Assembly: GCA_947172415.1 (NCBI GenBank)
Contig: OX359189.1
Location: 5,160,501-5,224,500, forward strand
Direction of reading: 5' to 3'
From: Chondrosia reniformis
Taxonomy: Eukaryota; Porifera; Demospongiae; Chondrillida; Chondrillidae
Length of the DNA: 64,000 nt
Part shown: in pieces, positions 9,277-20,117 of the stretch
Layout: every line of letters begins with the position of its first letter
How positions within the stretch are numbered: position 1 is the first letter of the stretch
The notes under the pieces: generated by a model
Databases searched by the model: none
What the model was told of the DNA's origin: nothing
Seen by the model: only the letters and a program-made list of their open reading frames with translations
Made by a program: the position numbers and the translations under genes

Positions 9277-11827
9277 ATGTCAGAAATCGACCAAAATACG
9301 GCGGAAATCGGTAATCGCAAAGATAATAGCATGGAACTAGACCAAGCATGTTCTAGTAGGCCGAAAAGGACTTCTACCACTAAAAGATTTGAATACTGTT
9401 TCGATTTGAGTCACAGCAAAAGGAAGAAGCTTGGCAAATTCAGCAAAAAACAAGGTAGACTACTGGCTTTGAAGAGGTGGCAAACTTCACAACCCAGCCT
9501 TATAGAAAATTCTGAAGAAGGTACAATAAACCTTATCTCTACATCTATCTATCATCATCCTTTTTAGAGGTGCTAGAGTTACAAATATAAAATTAATGGT
9601 TTTGTAGAAAACGATTCTGATCTAACACTCAGCTTGACCGAAGATCCACTGGTAGCTAATACTGGCGATGAATCACTCCTCTTACCTACTTTAGGAGATG
9701 CATCAAGTTCAGATTCATCATCGTCTGAACAAGAGGTGACAACTGCACAATGCAATCATGCACTTAATGTTAAATTATTACATTACATTACAAGTTCTTT
9801 TAAAAATAACAGAATATAAGCATTAAACTCTCCACACATCTTGCAATTCTGCTCCAGGGAAGTGGCACTGAAAGTGATGGAGAGTTTACATATAGGCAGG
9901 CACAGTCGTTAGCACAAAATTGGGTAACATCCTTACCATTGATAGACAAAAAGCAACTAGGTGTCCTGGTTTATGATCATCTTCATCATAGTCACTCAAT
10001 GAGCAGAAGTGAGTCCACAAGAAGCACAGCCGAAGCTCTAGGAATCAGCAGCAGCTCCATTTCCAGGTGGCATAGGGAATACTACTATGAAAAGGGTCAG
10101 ATATCAGATGATAAACGAGGAAAACATGCTAGGTAACCAATAACCATATTCATCACTGCAGGACTGGCAATTATACTTATGCAATCACATTAATATGAAT
10201 ACGAAATCTACATATATACATATTATGTAATCAGCTTCAAATATGGAATATCAACAGTATAGCCACGCAACATTGACAATATTGAAACATACAGACCATT
10301 CATTTTTTCCCTTGGCAATGTACCATATAACTACAGGCCATCGATATTACACCAGGAAGATATAACTCGAAAGTCCATCAAGTGGCTAAGAGAAAAGGTT
10401 CACGACCCTAAATATTCCTTGACAAGTTCCAAGTTTCAGATTTGGTTTAACGACTACATCACAAGTCTTACTTTACCAGAGGGCTTTTCAAAGAAAATAA
10501 GTGAATCTTCTGCATACCGTTATATGAAGAACTTAGGATTTAGTAGAAGACCGTATCGTCAAGGCTATGCCGATGGCCACGATCGGCCAGATGTAGTGGA
10601 ATACAGAAAGAGTTTTCTGAAGAAGATCAAAGCCCTTGAATCATCTCACTTGCCTCCACCATTATGTGAAGATGGCATACCATCTTGGAATTCAGGTATG
10701 AGTTGCATGCAAAAACACCAGAACAATACTGTATGCAGAATTCATCAGAACTTACCTATTTCCAGGTGATCCTTCAAAATCTCGCCACCTAGTCCTGATT
10801 TATCACGATGAAACAGTGTTTAATGCAAATGATGCACAGAGTTCTGTATGGGTGGATGCAACGGGTTCTGGAGCCATACGACCTAAGGGGAAAGGAAAAG
10901 GACTGATGGTCAGCGATTTCATTGAGGAGCATGGAGGTTATCTTGGCTTGTCTGATGATGAATTGAAAGAAGCAAGAAAAGATTTCCCTAGTTTTCCAAG
11001 GGAAGCAAGGGAAATCTTAGAATTTCAAAAAGATGGGTATTGGGATGGTGATAAGTTTTTAAGAAATGTCCGAAAAGCTGTACGCATTGCCGAGTTCAAA
11101 TATCCAGCCACCTTCTATGAGCTAGCATGGATATTTGATCATAGCAGCGGACATCTTGCATTTGCAGAAGATGCACTGGTGGCCAATAGGAGAATATGAA
11201 GCCTGGTGGGAAACAACCCAAGATGCACCCTGGGAAACTGCCAGATGGAACTCCCCAGCCAATGGTTTTCCAGGATGGTACCCCTAAAGGGCTTGAAATT
11301 GTCCTAAGGGAACGTGGTGTTAGGACAGATCATTTAAATAGGTCTGAAATGGTAAAGAGGCTCCAGGAGTATCCAGATTTCAAGTTTGAAAAGAGTAGCG
11401 TTCAGACTTATTTGGAGGCAAAAAATCACAGATGCTTTTTCAATCCCAAGGTATATATGAAATTTAGTGACATTTTTCTTAGAAGAGGCTATCATATAAG
11501 TATACACCTATATAGATATACGTATACTCATGGATGAGTTTAACTTATCTGTGCATGTAGTTCCATCCTGAGCTCAATCCGATTGAGCGCTGCTGGGCCA
11601 AAGCAAAACAATTTGCCAGAGCCCACTGTGACTACACCTTGACAGGACTTAAAGATATTGTGCCAGCTGCTTTGGACTCTGTCTCTTTGGACCTCATTAG
11701 AAAATACTTCCGGAAGTGTCGCAACTACAACCGTGCCTACATTGAGGGAGAGAAAAGTGGAAGAGATGCTGATATTAAGGTCAAACAGTACAAGTCCCAC
11801 AGGAAGGCCCCTAGCAGCGAAGCTTAA
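9277..11827 (+). CDS. Six-exon DDE transposase with about 110-residue D-to-E spacing (copy 2)
   Basis: Exons by splice signals: 9277-9520, about 9608-9735, about 9858-10133, 10337-10694, 10766-11450 and 11560-11827. The N-terminus has a helix-turn-helix region (STAEALGISSSSISRWHREY). Catalytic motifs are IYHDETVFNANDA (D1), IFDHSSGHLAFAEDAL (D2) and FHPELNPIERCWAKAK (E). Between D2 and E lie a conserved GGKQPKMHPGKLPDG block, GTPKGLEIVLRERG, and a helical segment. The end is rich in K/R. A one-base deletion near 11193 shifts the frame just after D2, so this copy is probably inactive. The 5' exons are less certain than the last four. The same family is seen at 5795 and 45925. Confidence 0.75.
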
Positions 11828-12801
11828 TCTATTTTTCATCAAAGTTATCATAAATAAAGGATAAATCAATAAAAATTTATAACATACATTAATACCACAA
11901 AGTTTACATAACACCTAGCTTGATACTCAAATTTGCTTTAATATTATTATTAGTGTCACTTCTAAGAAAAGACTAAACCGTGAATCTTAACTTCTAACAT
12001 TACTAGAAAACTTGTAGAAAGCTCTCCTAGGGAATTATGAAATAACACGGCTTTCTTATGTAGACAGAAGGGCAACATCACCTCTCACTTTATTGACATG
12101 GAAAAGCGGCATTCCAAATTTAAGATGTGATATCTCCATTCCTGAACAAAATTTCTAGAAAAGCGATGCGGTAAGGTTTAGCATGATCCTATAAAAATAG
12201 TCTAACAAAGATCTAAGACCAGGAACAAGAGCACTGTCTCACAAAATTCCCAAACGCGCTACATAAAGTTCACCGCCGTAAATAAAACAAGGTTGCATAT
12301 TTCTCATCTTAGAAGAGAAAGTAAAAATTTAAATGCGACAAGTTTTAGGATATCACTATAACAAAATAAATATCTAATGGCCGTGATGATCGGCTAAGTC
12401 AAAAGCCCAAGAAATTCCCTTATGGTGAAGACACGATAAAACCAACTTTCAGTATTTTTGTATTAATCCGAGGAGAAGTCAACTAATTCTCGGTTTAAAT
12501 ACTTAGACAATATACTTATTCAGCTATATGTGGCGTTTAGTAAACGTACCTTCTTCCACTAAGAGTTAAAGAACGAAGTTTTATCTCCTTGTCAAATTTT
12601 TCCTCTTCAGGTCTTGCGCAACTGCTGTTACCGTTAGCAACCAATCACGCATTTTTTATGGCCGTTTCCTTGGTTTCGGATTAATGTTAATTCGGCTACC
12701 ATGGTTCAAAATGACACTACTTTCAAATTAATTGGTTTTGTCAGCCTATTTTGAAGTACACTACAAGCTTAAAAATATGTCATTTATGCTGAAATGCACT
12801 A
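11828..12801. other. 3' region of DDE copy 2
   Basis: This is non-coding DNA between the transposase stop and the right inverted terminus. Parts resemble the 3' region of copy 1 (GTAACCATGG-type palindromic bits near 12640-12710 and 8150-8230). No other gene was seen. Confidence 0.5.
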
Positions 12802-13130
12802 TACAAGAAAAAGAAGAAACTTGAAGACTCTAGACATATGGTATCATTTGTAGGCCTTCCATCTGCTCCACTCACTGGCTGGGAGACTGTAACAGAAGCC
12901 AATGCCAACAGCCTGGCAAAGAAAATCCCTTGGGTCACAAACGGTATTGTCTATGCTTAACTTTCCACCCATGCTGGCCAGGGTAGTGGTAATGGAACAT
13001 TTAGGGCCTTACGCGGGGCTACATTCTCTGGGCATCAGGACGCATTACCTTTCTGGAGATGAATGTCCAGCATCCTGAATGCTGGCACATCCACTGGTAC
13101 CTTATGACTGTTCCTTAGGGATAGGCTGCC
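12802..13130 (+). pseudogene. YqaJ transposon protein, middle part
   Basis: The frame continues from the segment ending at 8844: YKKKKKLEDSRHMVSFVGLP, then TGWETVTEANANSLAKKIPW, a stop at 12958, and LSTHAGQGSGNGTFRAL. These motifs match the conserved middle of YqaJ-bearing transposon proteins of sponges and cnidarians. A TGA near 13070 ends the readable part, and the usual cysteine-rich CxCxxG stretch that follows was not found. Confidence 0.6.
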
Positions 13131-14377
13131 CTATAGCGATCATCACATAACAAGAGCTACTTAGTAAACAATCTTCGTTTTTTAATTGTTAGAGTGAATG
13201 CATTATTAAGCGTTAGTGGTTACCGGATATAGCTACATATATAGACTTAAAACAGCAACCATCTGTTGGTTTAATTGATTTGCATATCGTATATAATCAT
13301 CTCACTTTGTATCATGTCTTATAATCGTCTAACTTCGTATCTTATTAATGTCTTATCTAATCGTCTCACTTCATACGTATCGTATTATATAATTAATGTC
13401 TAATATAATTGTGAAAACAGCTTTTCAGGGGCTCTAGTAATACATTGCATAGTAACATCGCTTTTTTGCATAGTAGCTATAACATGATTCACTTCGCTAG
13501 CTATCGTCAACTACTTAGTTTTACGCACCTTTTGTTAACAAATAATTTGTATACAGCAACTCTTGCAAAGCTCCAGTTGAGCTTCAGAGCAATCTGATTA
13601 GCGACTGATATCCCTCTTGTTTTTTTGGGGGGCATAATCTTCTCAGTAATTACTATTGTAGACGAACATTTGTGATCCTTAGTGTGAATAACACCTTACG
13701 GCGATCCTCGACCACTTGTGTCAACGTATAGTATACAAGTATATAATATCCCAGTTACACAACTTAGGATTTGCGCAATATTAACATCCGGCTATAAAAT
13801 TTCACTGTTTGCAATTCAAATGTGTAAATCATCCCATGAATATACTTATCTGCTAATGAATATGATTTAAATGTTGAGAAATGGCGTCTATTGCAGAAGT
13901 GAGGGAAAATTGCCTATGTTCTTCAGTTAGAAGATCCTCATAGTCATGTAGTCAGCTCCAATGGATTCAGTGAGTGTCATTTAATAAGAATTCAGAAGTC
14001 TGTTGGCGTCTGAGCTTTATTTCCCAAGATATGAAAGATTACATAACATTTACTAATCTATTAAAAGTGTACTTTCACAGTTTTCTTCTCAACGGATGGA
14101 CGAATCGAAGCAGACTTCTTAATTTTGTTAGAATACATTGTAACCTTTTAAATGACGTATAGCACGTAGTTCTAGCTTTTTCCTAGACTAAGCGCATGGT
14201 GTCTGAGAGTTTTTAGTTTATATCTTCGATATTGGTTGTTCAATCTCGCTCAAATTTTAACATTTAAATAAGTGCTTCGATGTATACCAGTTTAAGGTAG
14301 CAAATTGTTTCTGTTAGAATGAAACTTGCTTTTAAAAGTGTTTATGAAAAAACGTGAAAACACGTAGATCAGTCATA
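13131..14377. other. Unassigned spacer inside the YqaJ element
   Basis: About 1.2 kb separates two parts of the YqaJ protein. It is too long for the usual introns here and carries no readable coding segment. It includes short repeats of the AATCGTCTCACTT type (13300-13370). It may be an unrecognised non-autonomous insertion. Confidence 0.4.
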
Positions 14378-15385
14378 TGGCACCTGTGTCAGTTGAAGCA
14401 TTGAAGAAGAAGAGGAAACTGGAGCCACTCGAGGATTTTGATCCTCGTCCTGTAGAATTTAGAGGAATTGCTTGTGCTAACCTCCCAGCCCTTCTTGAAA
14501 AAATCTGTTGTTAGCAGCTGTGCATATCACTGCTCTTTGACAATCATTTTTGCTATTGGGATCAAAGTGGTAGCTCTATGACAATCTCCACACCTCCATA
14601 TTGAGCAGTCTTAAGGAAAACAGTAGATGAATTTAAGGCCAGTCTAAACCTATCGGATGAAACCATATGCAAGATTGAAAGTGACCAAGACAACAGAGGA
14701 ATCCTCCATTGTGCTACAATGTGAGGCATTATGGAATCACTGCTTCAATGCTTGGGAATGTCCTCAGACAGAAATATATCACTCCTCCTGATGCGTTGGT
14801 ATTGAGCATTCTACAGCCAAAGCTGTTTAACTCAGCTGCAACTGAATGGGGAATTCAGCAAGAACCATTGCTATACAGCAGTACATTGAGTACCAACAAA
14901 GCCATGATCATCCACATTTGGCAGTTACCCCATGTGGTTTCCACATCAGTCAGTCACACCCGTACCTTGGTGCTACCCCAGATGGTGGAGTATTTGACCA
15001 ATCAAATGCCCAGAAAGAATTTGGCTGTCTGAAAATCAAGTGTCCATATACACACTGGAATATTACACCAGCAGAAGCCTGCTCAACCTCTGGATTCTGC
15101 TGTTCACTGGAGGTTTATTCGGATAATACTCCTCCACTTCTTCTACGTACAAACCACATTGACTATGCACAGGTGCCGGGCCAAATGGGCATTGGCAATA
15201 AACAGTGGTGTGACTTCGTAGTATATACCACAACGGGTATTCATGTGCAGCGGATAGATTTTGACAAAGTCTACTGGGAGAGGACACTTCTACCAAAGCT
15301 AACAGAGTTTTATGACAACTGGTTAGGGCCAGAAATTGTTAGCCCTGTACATGTATTAGGCCTTCCTGTACGTAATCTGAAATGA
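14378..15385 (+). pseudogene. YqaJ-type nuclease domain, C-terminal part
   Basis: It reads MAPVSVEALKKKRKLEPLED, FDPRPVEFRGIAC (14378-14500), then, after damage, YNVRHYGITASMLGNVLRQK, a frame change near 14845, PYLGATPDGGVFD (metal-binding D), GCLKIKCPYT, GQMGIGNKQWCDFVVYTTTG and LLPKLTEFYDNWLGPEIVSP, ending at 15385. The order is that of YqaJ/lambda-exonuclease-like domains carried by ISL2EU-type transposons. The catalytic E-x-K triplet is here K-I-K, so the conserved acidic residue is lost. A transposase lies convergently downstream on the other strand, as expected for that element type. Confidence 0.75.
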
Positions 15386-15846
15386 TAAGAGTCCATAAAG
15401 AAAATGAATTAAATGGAAAGTTGTATATAGTTTGCATTTAATTCAGTTTCTTGTATATATGCATGGTCATGCAGGTCCTGCATTGATTTGTAATTATAAG
15501 CAGTAACACTTTTGTGGTAAAAGTAAAGATGAGGTAAATGTGTCCACAGACAGCTAGGTGAATGAAATAAAAACTGAAGATGAGATAAATGTGTCAACAC
15601 AGACATACAGCCATATAGGTGAATGAAAAGAACTAACGACGAGACATGTGTTAACACAGACAGCTACGTGAAATTAGACTATATTAAGACTTTCAGAGAC
15701 CCACCTGATCAGAATCTGAACACTCCTTACATTCACTTTCAGCTAGGCCTTCCAATATACTCCTCTACATCACTTTCTGGTGTGCCTTGTGGTGGAGGCA
15801 CAAGAGCAAGCTCGAAGTTGGAGAGGAATGCACACACCTGTACAAA
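15386..15846. other. Intergenic region between convergent transposon genes
   Basis: The stretch contains an imperfect duplication: TGAGGTAAATGTGTCCACAGACAGCTAGGTGAATGAA near 15530 recurs near 15570 and again near 15640 as degenerate units of about 40-70 bp. No gene is supported. Confidence 0.5.
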
Positions 15847-16916
15847 TTAATTAATGGGCCGGGCCAAATTTAGGGGGATTACTTCATTGAAGATGGTAAA
15901 GTTCTTCAGCCTTCCAATTGCCCTTTCAACATGTATTCGGAGTGATGCAATCTTTCGGCCTTCTTGAACTTCTTCCAGAGGTGATTGTCTTCTGCCCTCC
16001 ATAAAAGGTTGAAGATTAAGTTCAATGTTGAGCTCCTTTAACATATCCCTTATAGTAAATCCCCTGTCAGCCATTATAGAAAAACCAGGTTTACCTTCCA
16101 GCATTGTGAGGAACCCTGAAGTCCTAGTCAACTCGATATTGGATATGGATCCACCAAACACTGGAGAGATATAACTTATGGCTCCATTTGGTGTACAAGC
16201 AACCAGAAACTTTGTAGTATTATGGTGCTTCTACTGGCTCCATGTGTAACACTGCATATGCAAATCAGATGGCATTTGTATGAAAAGTTCGCTTTCATCA
16301 ATAATTGCATAGGTATTAGGATATTTTTTGTGGAACAAGTGTGGTAAAGTACCCACTACTTTTTCCCACTGATTGTGACCAATCTAGTTCCTTCAAGTGA
16401 TGATACAAAAAACAAAGCCAAGTGGTTAAGTATCGAGACACAGAGCTTGCTGATATTCCAAATCCAAAGGCAAGGTCTTCAACCTTTAGATTGCGCCTTA
16501 GCCTAACTAGTAATAGAAATAGCTGATTCTTTGGGTCTAACTTACGAGAGTAAAGCCTTTGATGAGGTTTTCTCTTGATCCGCAGTAATTCAGTTTGTGA
16601 ACAAAAGGTCCCAGAAACTCAAACAAATTGCAAAAGAAGTAAACCCAGTGTAGAAACGGAAAAGGTGGTCATCATGCTGGACTTGCTCAATCCTGAAGTA
16701 CTGTGGTTTGCTGAGGCTAGCCTTAAGACGATCATTCTCTGCCTCTAGAAACTCTATTCTAGTTAGTAAGGCAGTGTTCAGCAGTACCCCAGTGCTGTCT
16801 GATGGACTCTCCCTTGACTGCATCTGTGATGAAGAAGAGGGATCAGTGCCTTTGGCATACTCACTCAGCCATTGTTTTATTGTCTTCATTTTAGGAATGT
16901 TACTGCAACAAAGCAC
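15847..16916 (-). pseudogene. PHIS/ISL2EU-like DDE transposase
   Basis: Reading down from 16916: NIPKMKTIKQWLSEYAKG behind a splice acceptor (TTGTTGCAG), a coiled stretch LTRIEFLEAENDRLKASLSK, YFRIEQVQHDDHLFRFYTGF, then broken segments LDPKNQLFLLLVRLR and LAFGFGISASSVSRYLTTWL, and finally GGSISNIELTRTSGFLTML, IMADRGFTIRDML (catalytic D) and IASLRIHVERAIGRLKN (catalytic E). This is the DDE_Tnp_4 fold order. Frame breaks occur around 16160-16590 and the first catalytic D region is lost. With the YqaJ gene upstream on the opposite strand it forms a two-gene transposon. Confidence 0.75.
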
Positions 16917-16980
16917 AAAAGACCTTAGTGGTAGTATATAGTACAGTTGGAATAGCAGTTATTATCAGTCAATTAATGAT

Positions 16981-17460
16981 GGCAACTGTTACCTCTAAAG
17001 GGAAGGTTAAAGCCTTACATACGGATACTAGAAATAGGCTGGAACAGTGTTGGCAAAGAGATGTTAACTGGGATCTTTATCCTTCATATCTTACCAAGGT
17101 AAATCAAGATCTGACATAAATGTATTTCCTGCAGCAATCAGAAGGTATGCATGGTGTTAGTCATATATTTATTTGTAAATTCAGGGTTGTAAACAGGTAC
17201 GGAAGGCATTGAATATGCCTGCAACAGCTGGCCTGGGAGGTTTACTAACCCTTGTTTTATACGGTATGAGTCATGCTACAGTTACTATTCCTGGCACTAT
17301 TTGGGAAGAGTCAGTTATAATTGGAATGAAAATTGAAATGTCAACAGGTAGTGGCAAAACACAGCTCTACAAGTACTGACTCAGCCAAATTGGCAATGTG
17401 AGGTCTAAATGCAAGGCTACCAGAGAACCTTCTTGGTTGTTGAAAGAAGCCACTTTTGAA
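16981..17460 (+). pseudogene. P-loop ATPase-like fragment
   Basis: Exon-like pieces read QCWQRDVNWDLYPSYLTK to a donor at about 17100, then after an acceptor (AAATTCAG, 17184) GCKQVRKALNMPATAGLGG, a hydrophobic stretch, EMSTGSGKTQLYKY (Walker A) and EPSWLLKEATFE. The arrangement recalls DUF3987-type helicase/primase-associated proteins carried by animal transposons, which is an inference from the P-loop context only. It is cut at 17461 by the terminal-hairpin repeat. Confidence 0.4.
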
Positions 17461-17544
17461 ACAAGTATTTCGAGTTTAAAAACTCGTGGGGCTGCCGCCC
17501 CCCGAATTAACTCAAACTACTTGGCCGCATCATTGGGGTTTAAT

Positions 17545-18066
17545 CAGAGAGTACGGTAGTACTCTCTATGTAGGTATGGTACGGGTTGTTTCGTTTTCCC
17601 CATACATTGGTATAGGAGCGAAATTCCGAATTAGGCTGAAAATCGCCAAAACGAGACTATGTAGAGTTGAATATAGAACAAACATGCTATAAATTGGCCT
17701 TGAAGGCAAGCGACCGTGTATCGTTGGCAAACGAACGAACTTTGAAATCTCCCATTTTCGTTTTCTTCTTCTTCATCTTCTTCTTCATCTTCTTCATCTT
17801 CTTCGCCCGCTGTAACTAAAAAACGAAATAAGCCTTCGGACTACTTCTTAATCGAAATTACTCTAACTTTTCCTAGCTGTATTCTTTTGTAAAAGCGAGA
17901 GCGATAACGCTTTTATTGAGTATGACAGTTTTCATGGCTCAAGAGTCAAGACCTCAAAAAATTCGCCATTTTAATGACGTCGTATTCAGTCGAAGATTGC
18001 AAAACCAAAGTGGTTTAAAATACAACGAATTCCTAGCTTATGCTCCATAAAAAGTACAGAAACTAG
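17545..18066. other. Insertion in hairpin copy B, left part
   Basis: It starts with a small perfect stem AGAGAGTAC-GGTA-GTACTCTCT (17547-17568), directly at the junction with the repeat. A (CTT)n/(CTTCAT)n pyrimidine tract follows at 17764-17806. No protein was recognised. The ORF crossing the junction (17486-17692) is not supported. Confidence 0.45.
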
Positions 18067-18307
18067 AGAACAATAAAAATTTTCTACAAAAATAGTGAAG
18101 ATGTAGGGATGGCACAAAAAGCATAGAAACAAGAAAGGGATGTTACACAGTGAAGCATTAGCTATGCATGAATCCTACAAGCAAGGGTGTTGTATGATTC
18201 GTGCATATATAGCTAATGCTTCACTGTGTAACATCCCTTTCTTGTTTCTATGCTTTTTGTGCCATCCCTACATCTTCACTATTTTTGTAGAAAATTTTTA
18301 TTGTTCT
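18067..18307. repeat. Near-perfect foldback element 1
   Basis: Two arms of about 100 bp are reverse complements (outer bases AGAACAATAAAAATTTT and their complement at 18291-18307), with only a few differences near the centre and a loop of about 9 nt (GCAAGGGTG). The right arm ends where the hairpin-family sequence resumes. It is the structure of a foldback MITE or a hairpin-forming non-coding RNA. The ORF predicted inside the arms is a by-product of the palindrome. Confidence 0.85.
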
Positions 18308-18339
18308 TATATATATTCTTAACCCTAATGATTAAGTGT

Positions 18340-18410
18340 CCTGAACATTATAAATAGCGACAGAAAAGCCTCGTTAACTAAAGCTTCCTGAACGCCGCCA
18401 TTTGCATCGT
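18340..18410 (+). promoter_or_regulatory. TATA-like and YY1-like elements in the hairpin repeat
   Basis: The conserved body of the repeat carries TATAAATAG (18350-18358), then about 45 bp later GCCGCCATTTGC, the complement of an AANATGGCGGC-type YY1/initiator motif. In copy B this stretch lies immediately before the Tc1 open frame at about 18415. The same pair is kept in copies A, D and F. Promoter function is inferred only from motif and spacing. Confidence 0.4.
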
Positions 18411-18414
18411 ACAA

Positions 18415-19370
18415 CTGTATTATGGAAGAAGGATTTCTTATGGCAATGTCGTGAATGTTCTAAGGGCAGAAGAGATTGTAGTACCAAAAAAGACAGTGTG
18501 GCAGACCATCCAGAAGTACAAAATTCATGGGACCATCACTCGTCTTCCGGGGTCAGGGCGACCATTCAAACTTACAAGTGAAGTGTTAAAGATAATTGAA
18601 AATCAAATAAAAGCAGATAACGAAACCACTGCTTTGCAACTCCTTAAAATCATAGAGGACCAAGGGCATAAAGTGTCCAAAACCACAATCATTAGAGCCA
18701 GAAAGACACTAAGATGGACCTTCCATGGTAGTAGGTACTGCCAAATGATCAGGGAGAAGAACAAGGAAAAGAGGGTTGCTTGGGCAAAAGAAAATTTAGA
18801 AAATAACTTTGAAGATGTTGTATGGACTGATGAGTCCATGATTCAATTAGAAAACCATGGAACTTTCTTCTACAGAAAGATAGGGGCAGCACCAAAGCCA
18901 AAAGCTCGCCCCAAAATCCATTCAGGGTTATGGTGTGGGCTGGGATATCCAAGAGGGAGCCACCAATATCTACATTATCAAAGGATCTGTGGATAGCTTA
19001 GGCTATCAAGAGATATTGCAGACACATCTTATACCTTTCCTCCAAAGAAAACTGCCACAGGGAAAGCTTCAACAGGACAATGCCCCCTGCCATACTTCAG
19101 TGTCCACTTGAACATTTTTGGAGGATCATGGAGTAGATGTACTGAAGACACCAGCTGAGAGCCCTGACGTCAACCCTATAGAGAACTTATGGCATGAACT
19201 GAAGCATTTTATTTGTACAAGAGCCAAACCACGAAACAAGGATGAACTTTTAGATGCCATAAAAACATTTAGGCAACTGTTACTCCTGAAAAGTGTTTAC
19301 GGTACATTAATCACCTAAGAAAAGTGATCCCTAAGGTGCTGGAGGTAAATGGTGAAGCTACAGGATACTA
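18415..19370 (+). pseudogene. Tc1-type DD34E transposase relic
   Basis: The protein reads GRRISYGNVVNVLRAEEIVV, TVWQTIQKYKIHGTITRLPG (HTH region with a GRPF-type hook), VVWTDESMIQLE (first D), then after a frameshift near 18927 VMVWAGISKRGATNIY, KLQQDNAPCHTS (second D), a TGA at 19109-19111, and ESPDVNPIENLWHELK (E). There are 34 residues between the second D and the E, counting the stop as one, as in Tc1. The length is close to the usual 340 residues. The 5' terminus abuts the hairpin repeat rather than a recognisable Tc1 inverted terminus. Confidence 0.85.
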
Positions 19371-19547
19371 ATTGTTTTTATTTAATAACATATAACTTAA
19401 TTTAATATTATTATCTGTAATTATGGTAAAAGTTTTGATTACATGGAATAATTAAAATTCATAATAAAAAAGTAATACATATAGATAAGTAAACAAAAGT
19501 ATATATTAAAGAAGTAATAATATAAAAGTAAGGCCATGCCATAAAAG
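19371..19547. other. AT-rich spacer between converging Tc1 relics
   Basis: No inverted terminus of either Tc1 relic could be recognised here. It is simple AT-rich DNA. Confidence 0.4.
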
Positions 19548-20005
19548 TTATGTCATATATATTCTTGGTTTTGAGGTGCCAGCTTTAAAATATTCTTGAA
19601 TATCCCTGCTAGCGTGCTTGGGGTTGTTATCTTGATACAGACGATGCCATTCTGGGTATACATTTTGAATAAAGGGAAGCAAAGGTGCAGTTAATATGTC
19701 GGCGCATCTGGTTTTTGTAGAAATCTTATCAAACATGACTATATCCGTGGCTCCTCTCTTTTAAATTCCTGCCCACACCTGTATTTTTAGGGGGTGCTTG
19801 TGTTTATACTTTAGCTTTCTTGGAGCTCCTTTAATCCTGTAGCTTTTTCGTCTGTGAATATCCAGTTGAATGGTAGATTCTTCAGTGAATATGACATCAT
19901 CAAACTGTTCTCCTTCTGCCAATCTATCCTTGCACCATGCAAGGCATTTAACCTTCGCAAAGTGGTTAAACCGAAATAGGCCAAATTCTCATTTTTTCTT
20001 CTCTT
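19548..20005 (-). pseudogene. Second Tc1/mariner-type transposase relic
   Basis: On the minus strand a broken frame reads RLAEGEQFDDVIFTEESTIQ, HRRKSYRIKGAPRKLKYKHK, VWAGI, then TAPLLPFIQNVYPEWHRLYQ and DNNPKHASRDIQEYF (second catalytic D). The first catalytic residue is E (TEES) where FTDES is usual. Both ends are missing: the N-terminal half stops at the hairpin-repeat junction near 20005, and the C-terminal E motif was not found. It points toward the plus-strand Tc1 relic. Confidence 0.7.
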
Positions 20006-20117
20006 TTTAAATGAGCTAGCGTTAACATGTGAACTTACGCAGTTAATATCCGTAACATGAAGCCATACATAAATTGCGTTATGAAAACAATAGAGGAGGC
20101 TGCCTCTGGCAGCCCCT

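Larger units (their letters stand above)
8843..12803 (+). mobile_element. Long-spacer DDE transposon, copy 2 (complete ends)
   Basis: The termini are inverted repeats: TATAGTGCATTTCACC at 8843 and, reversed, TGAAATGCACTATA ending 12803. The outermost TA is the target duplication. This is proved by the interrupted YqaJ reading frame, which rejoins perfectly if one TA and the element are removed. TA duplication and a DDE enzyme place it with the IS630-Tc1-mariner group. The length is about 3.96 kb, with a six-exon gene between 9277 and 11827. Confidence 0.85.

Noticed and set aside
18140..18322. Short hydrophobic ORF
   Set aside because: It lies in the arm of the foldback element; the open frame follows from the palindrome and has no independent support.
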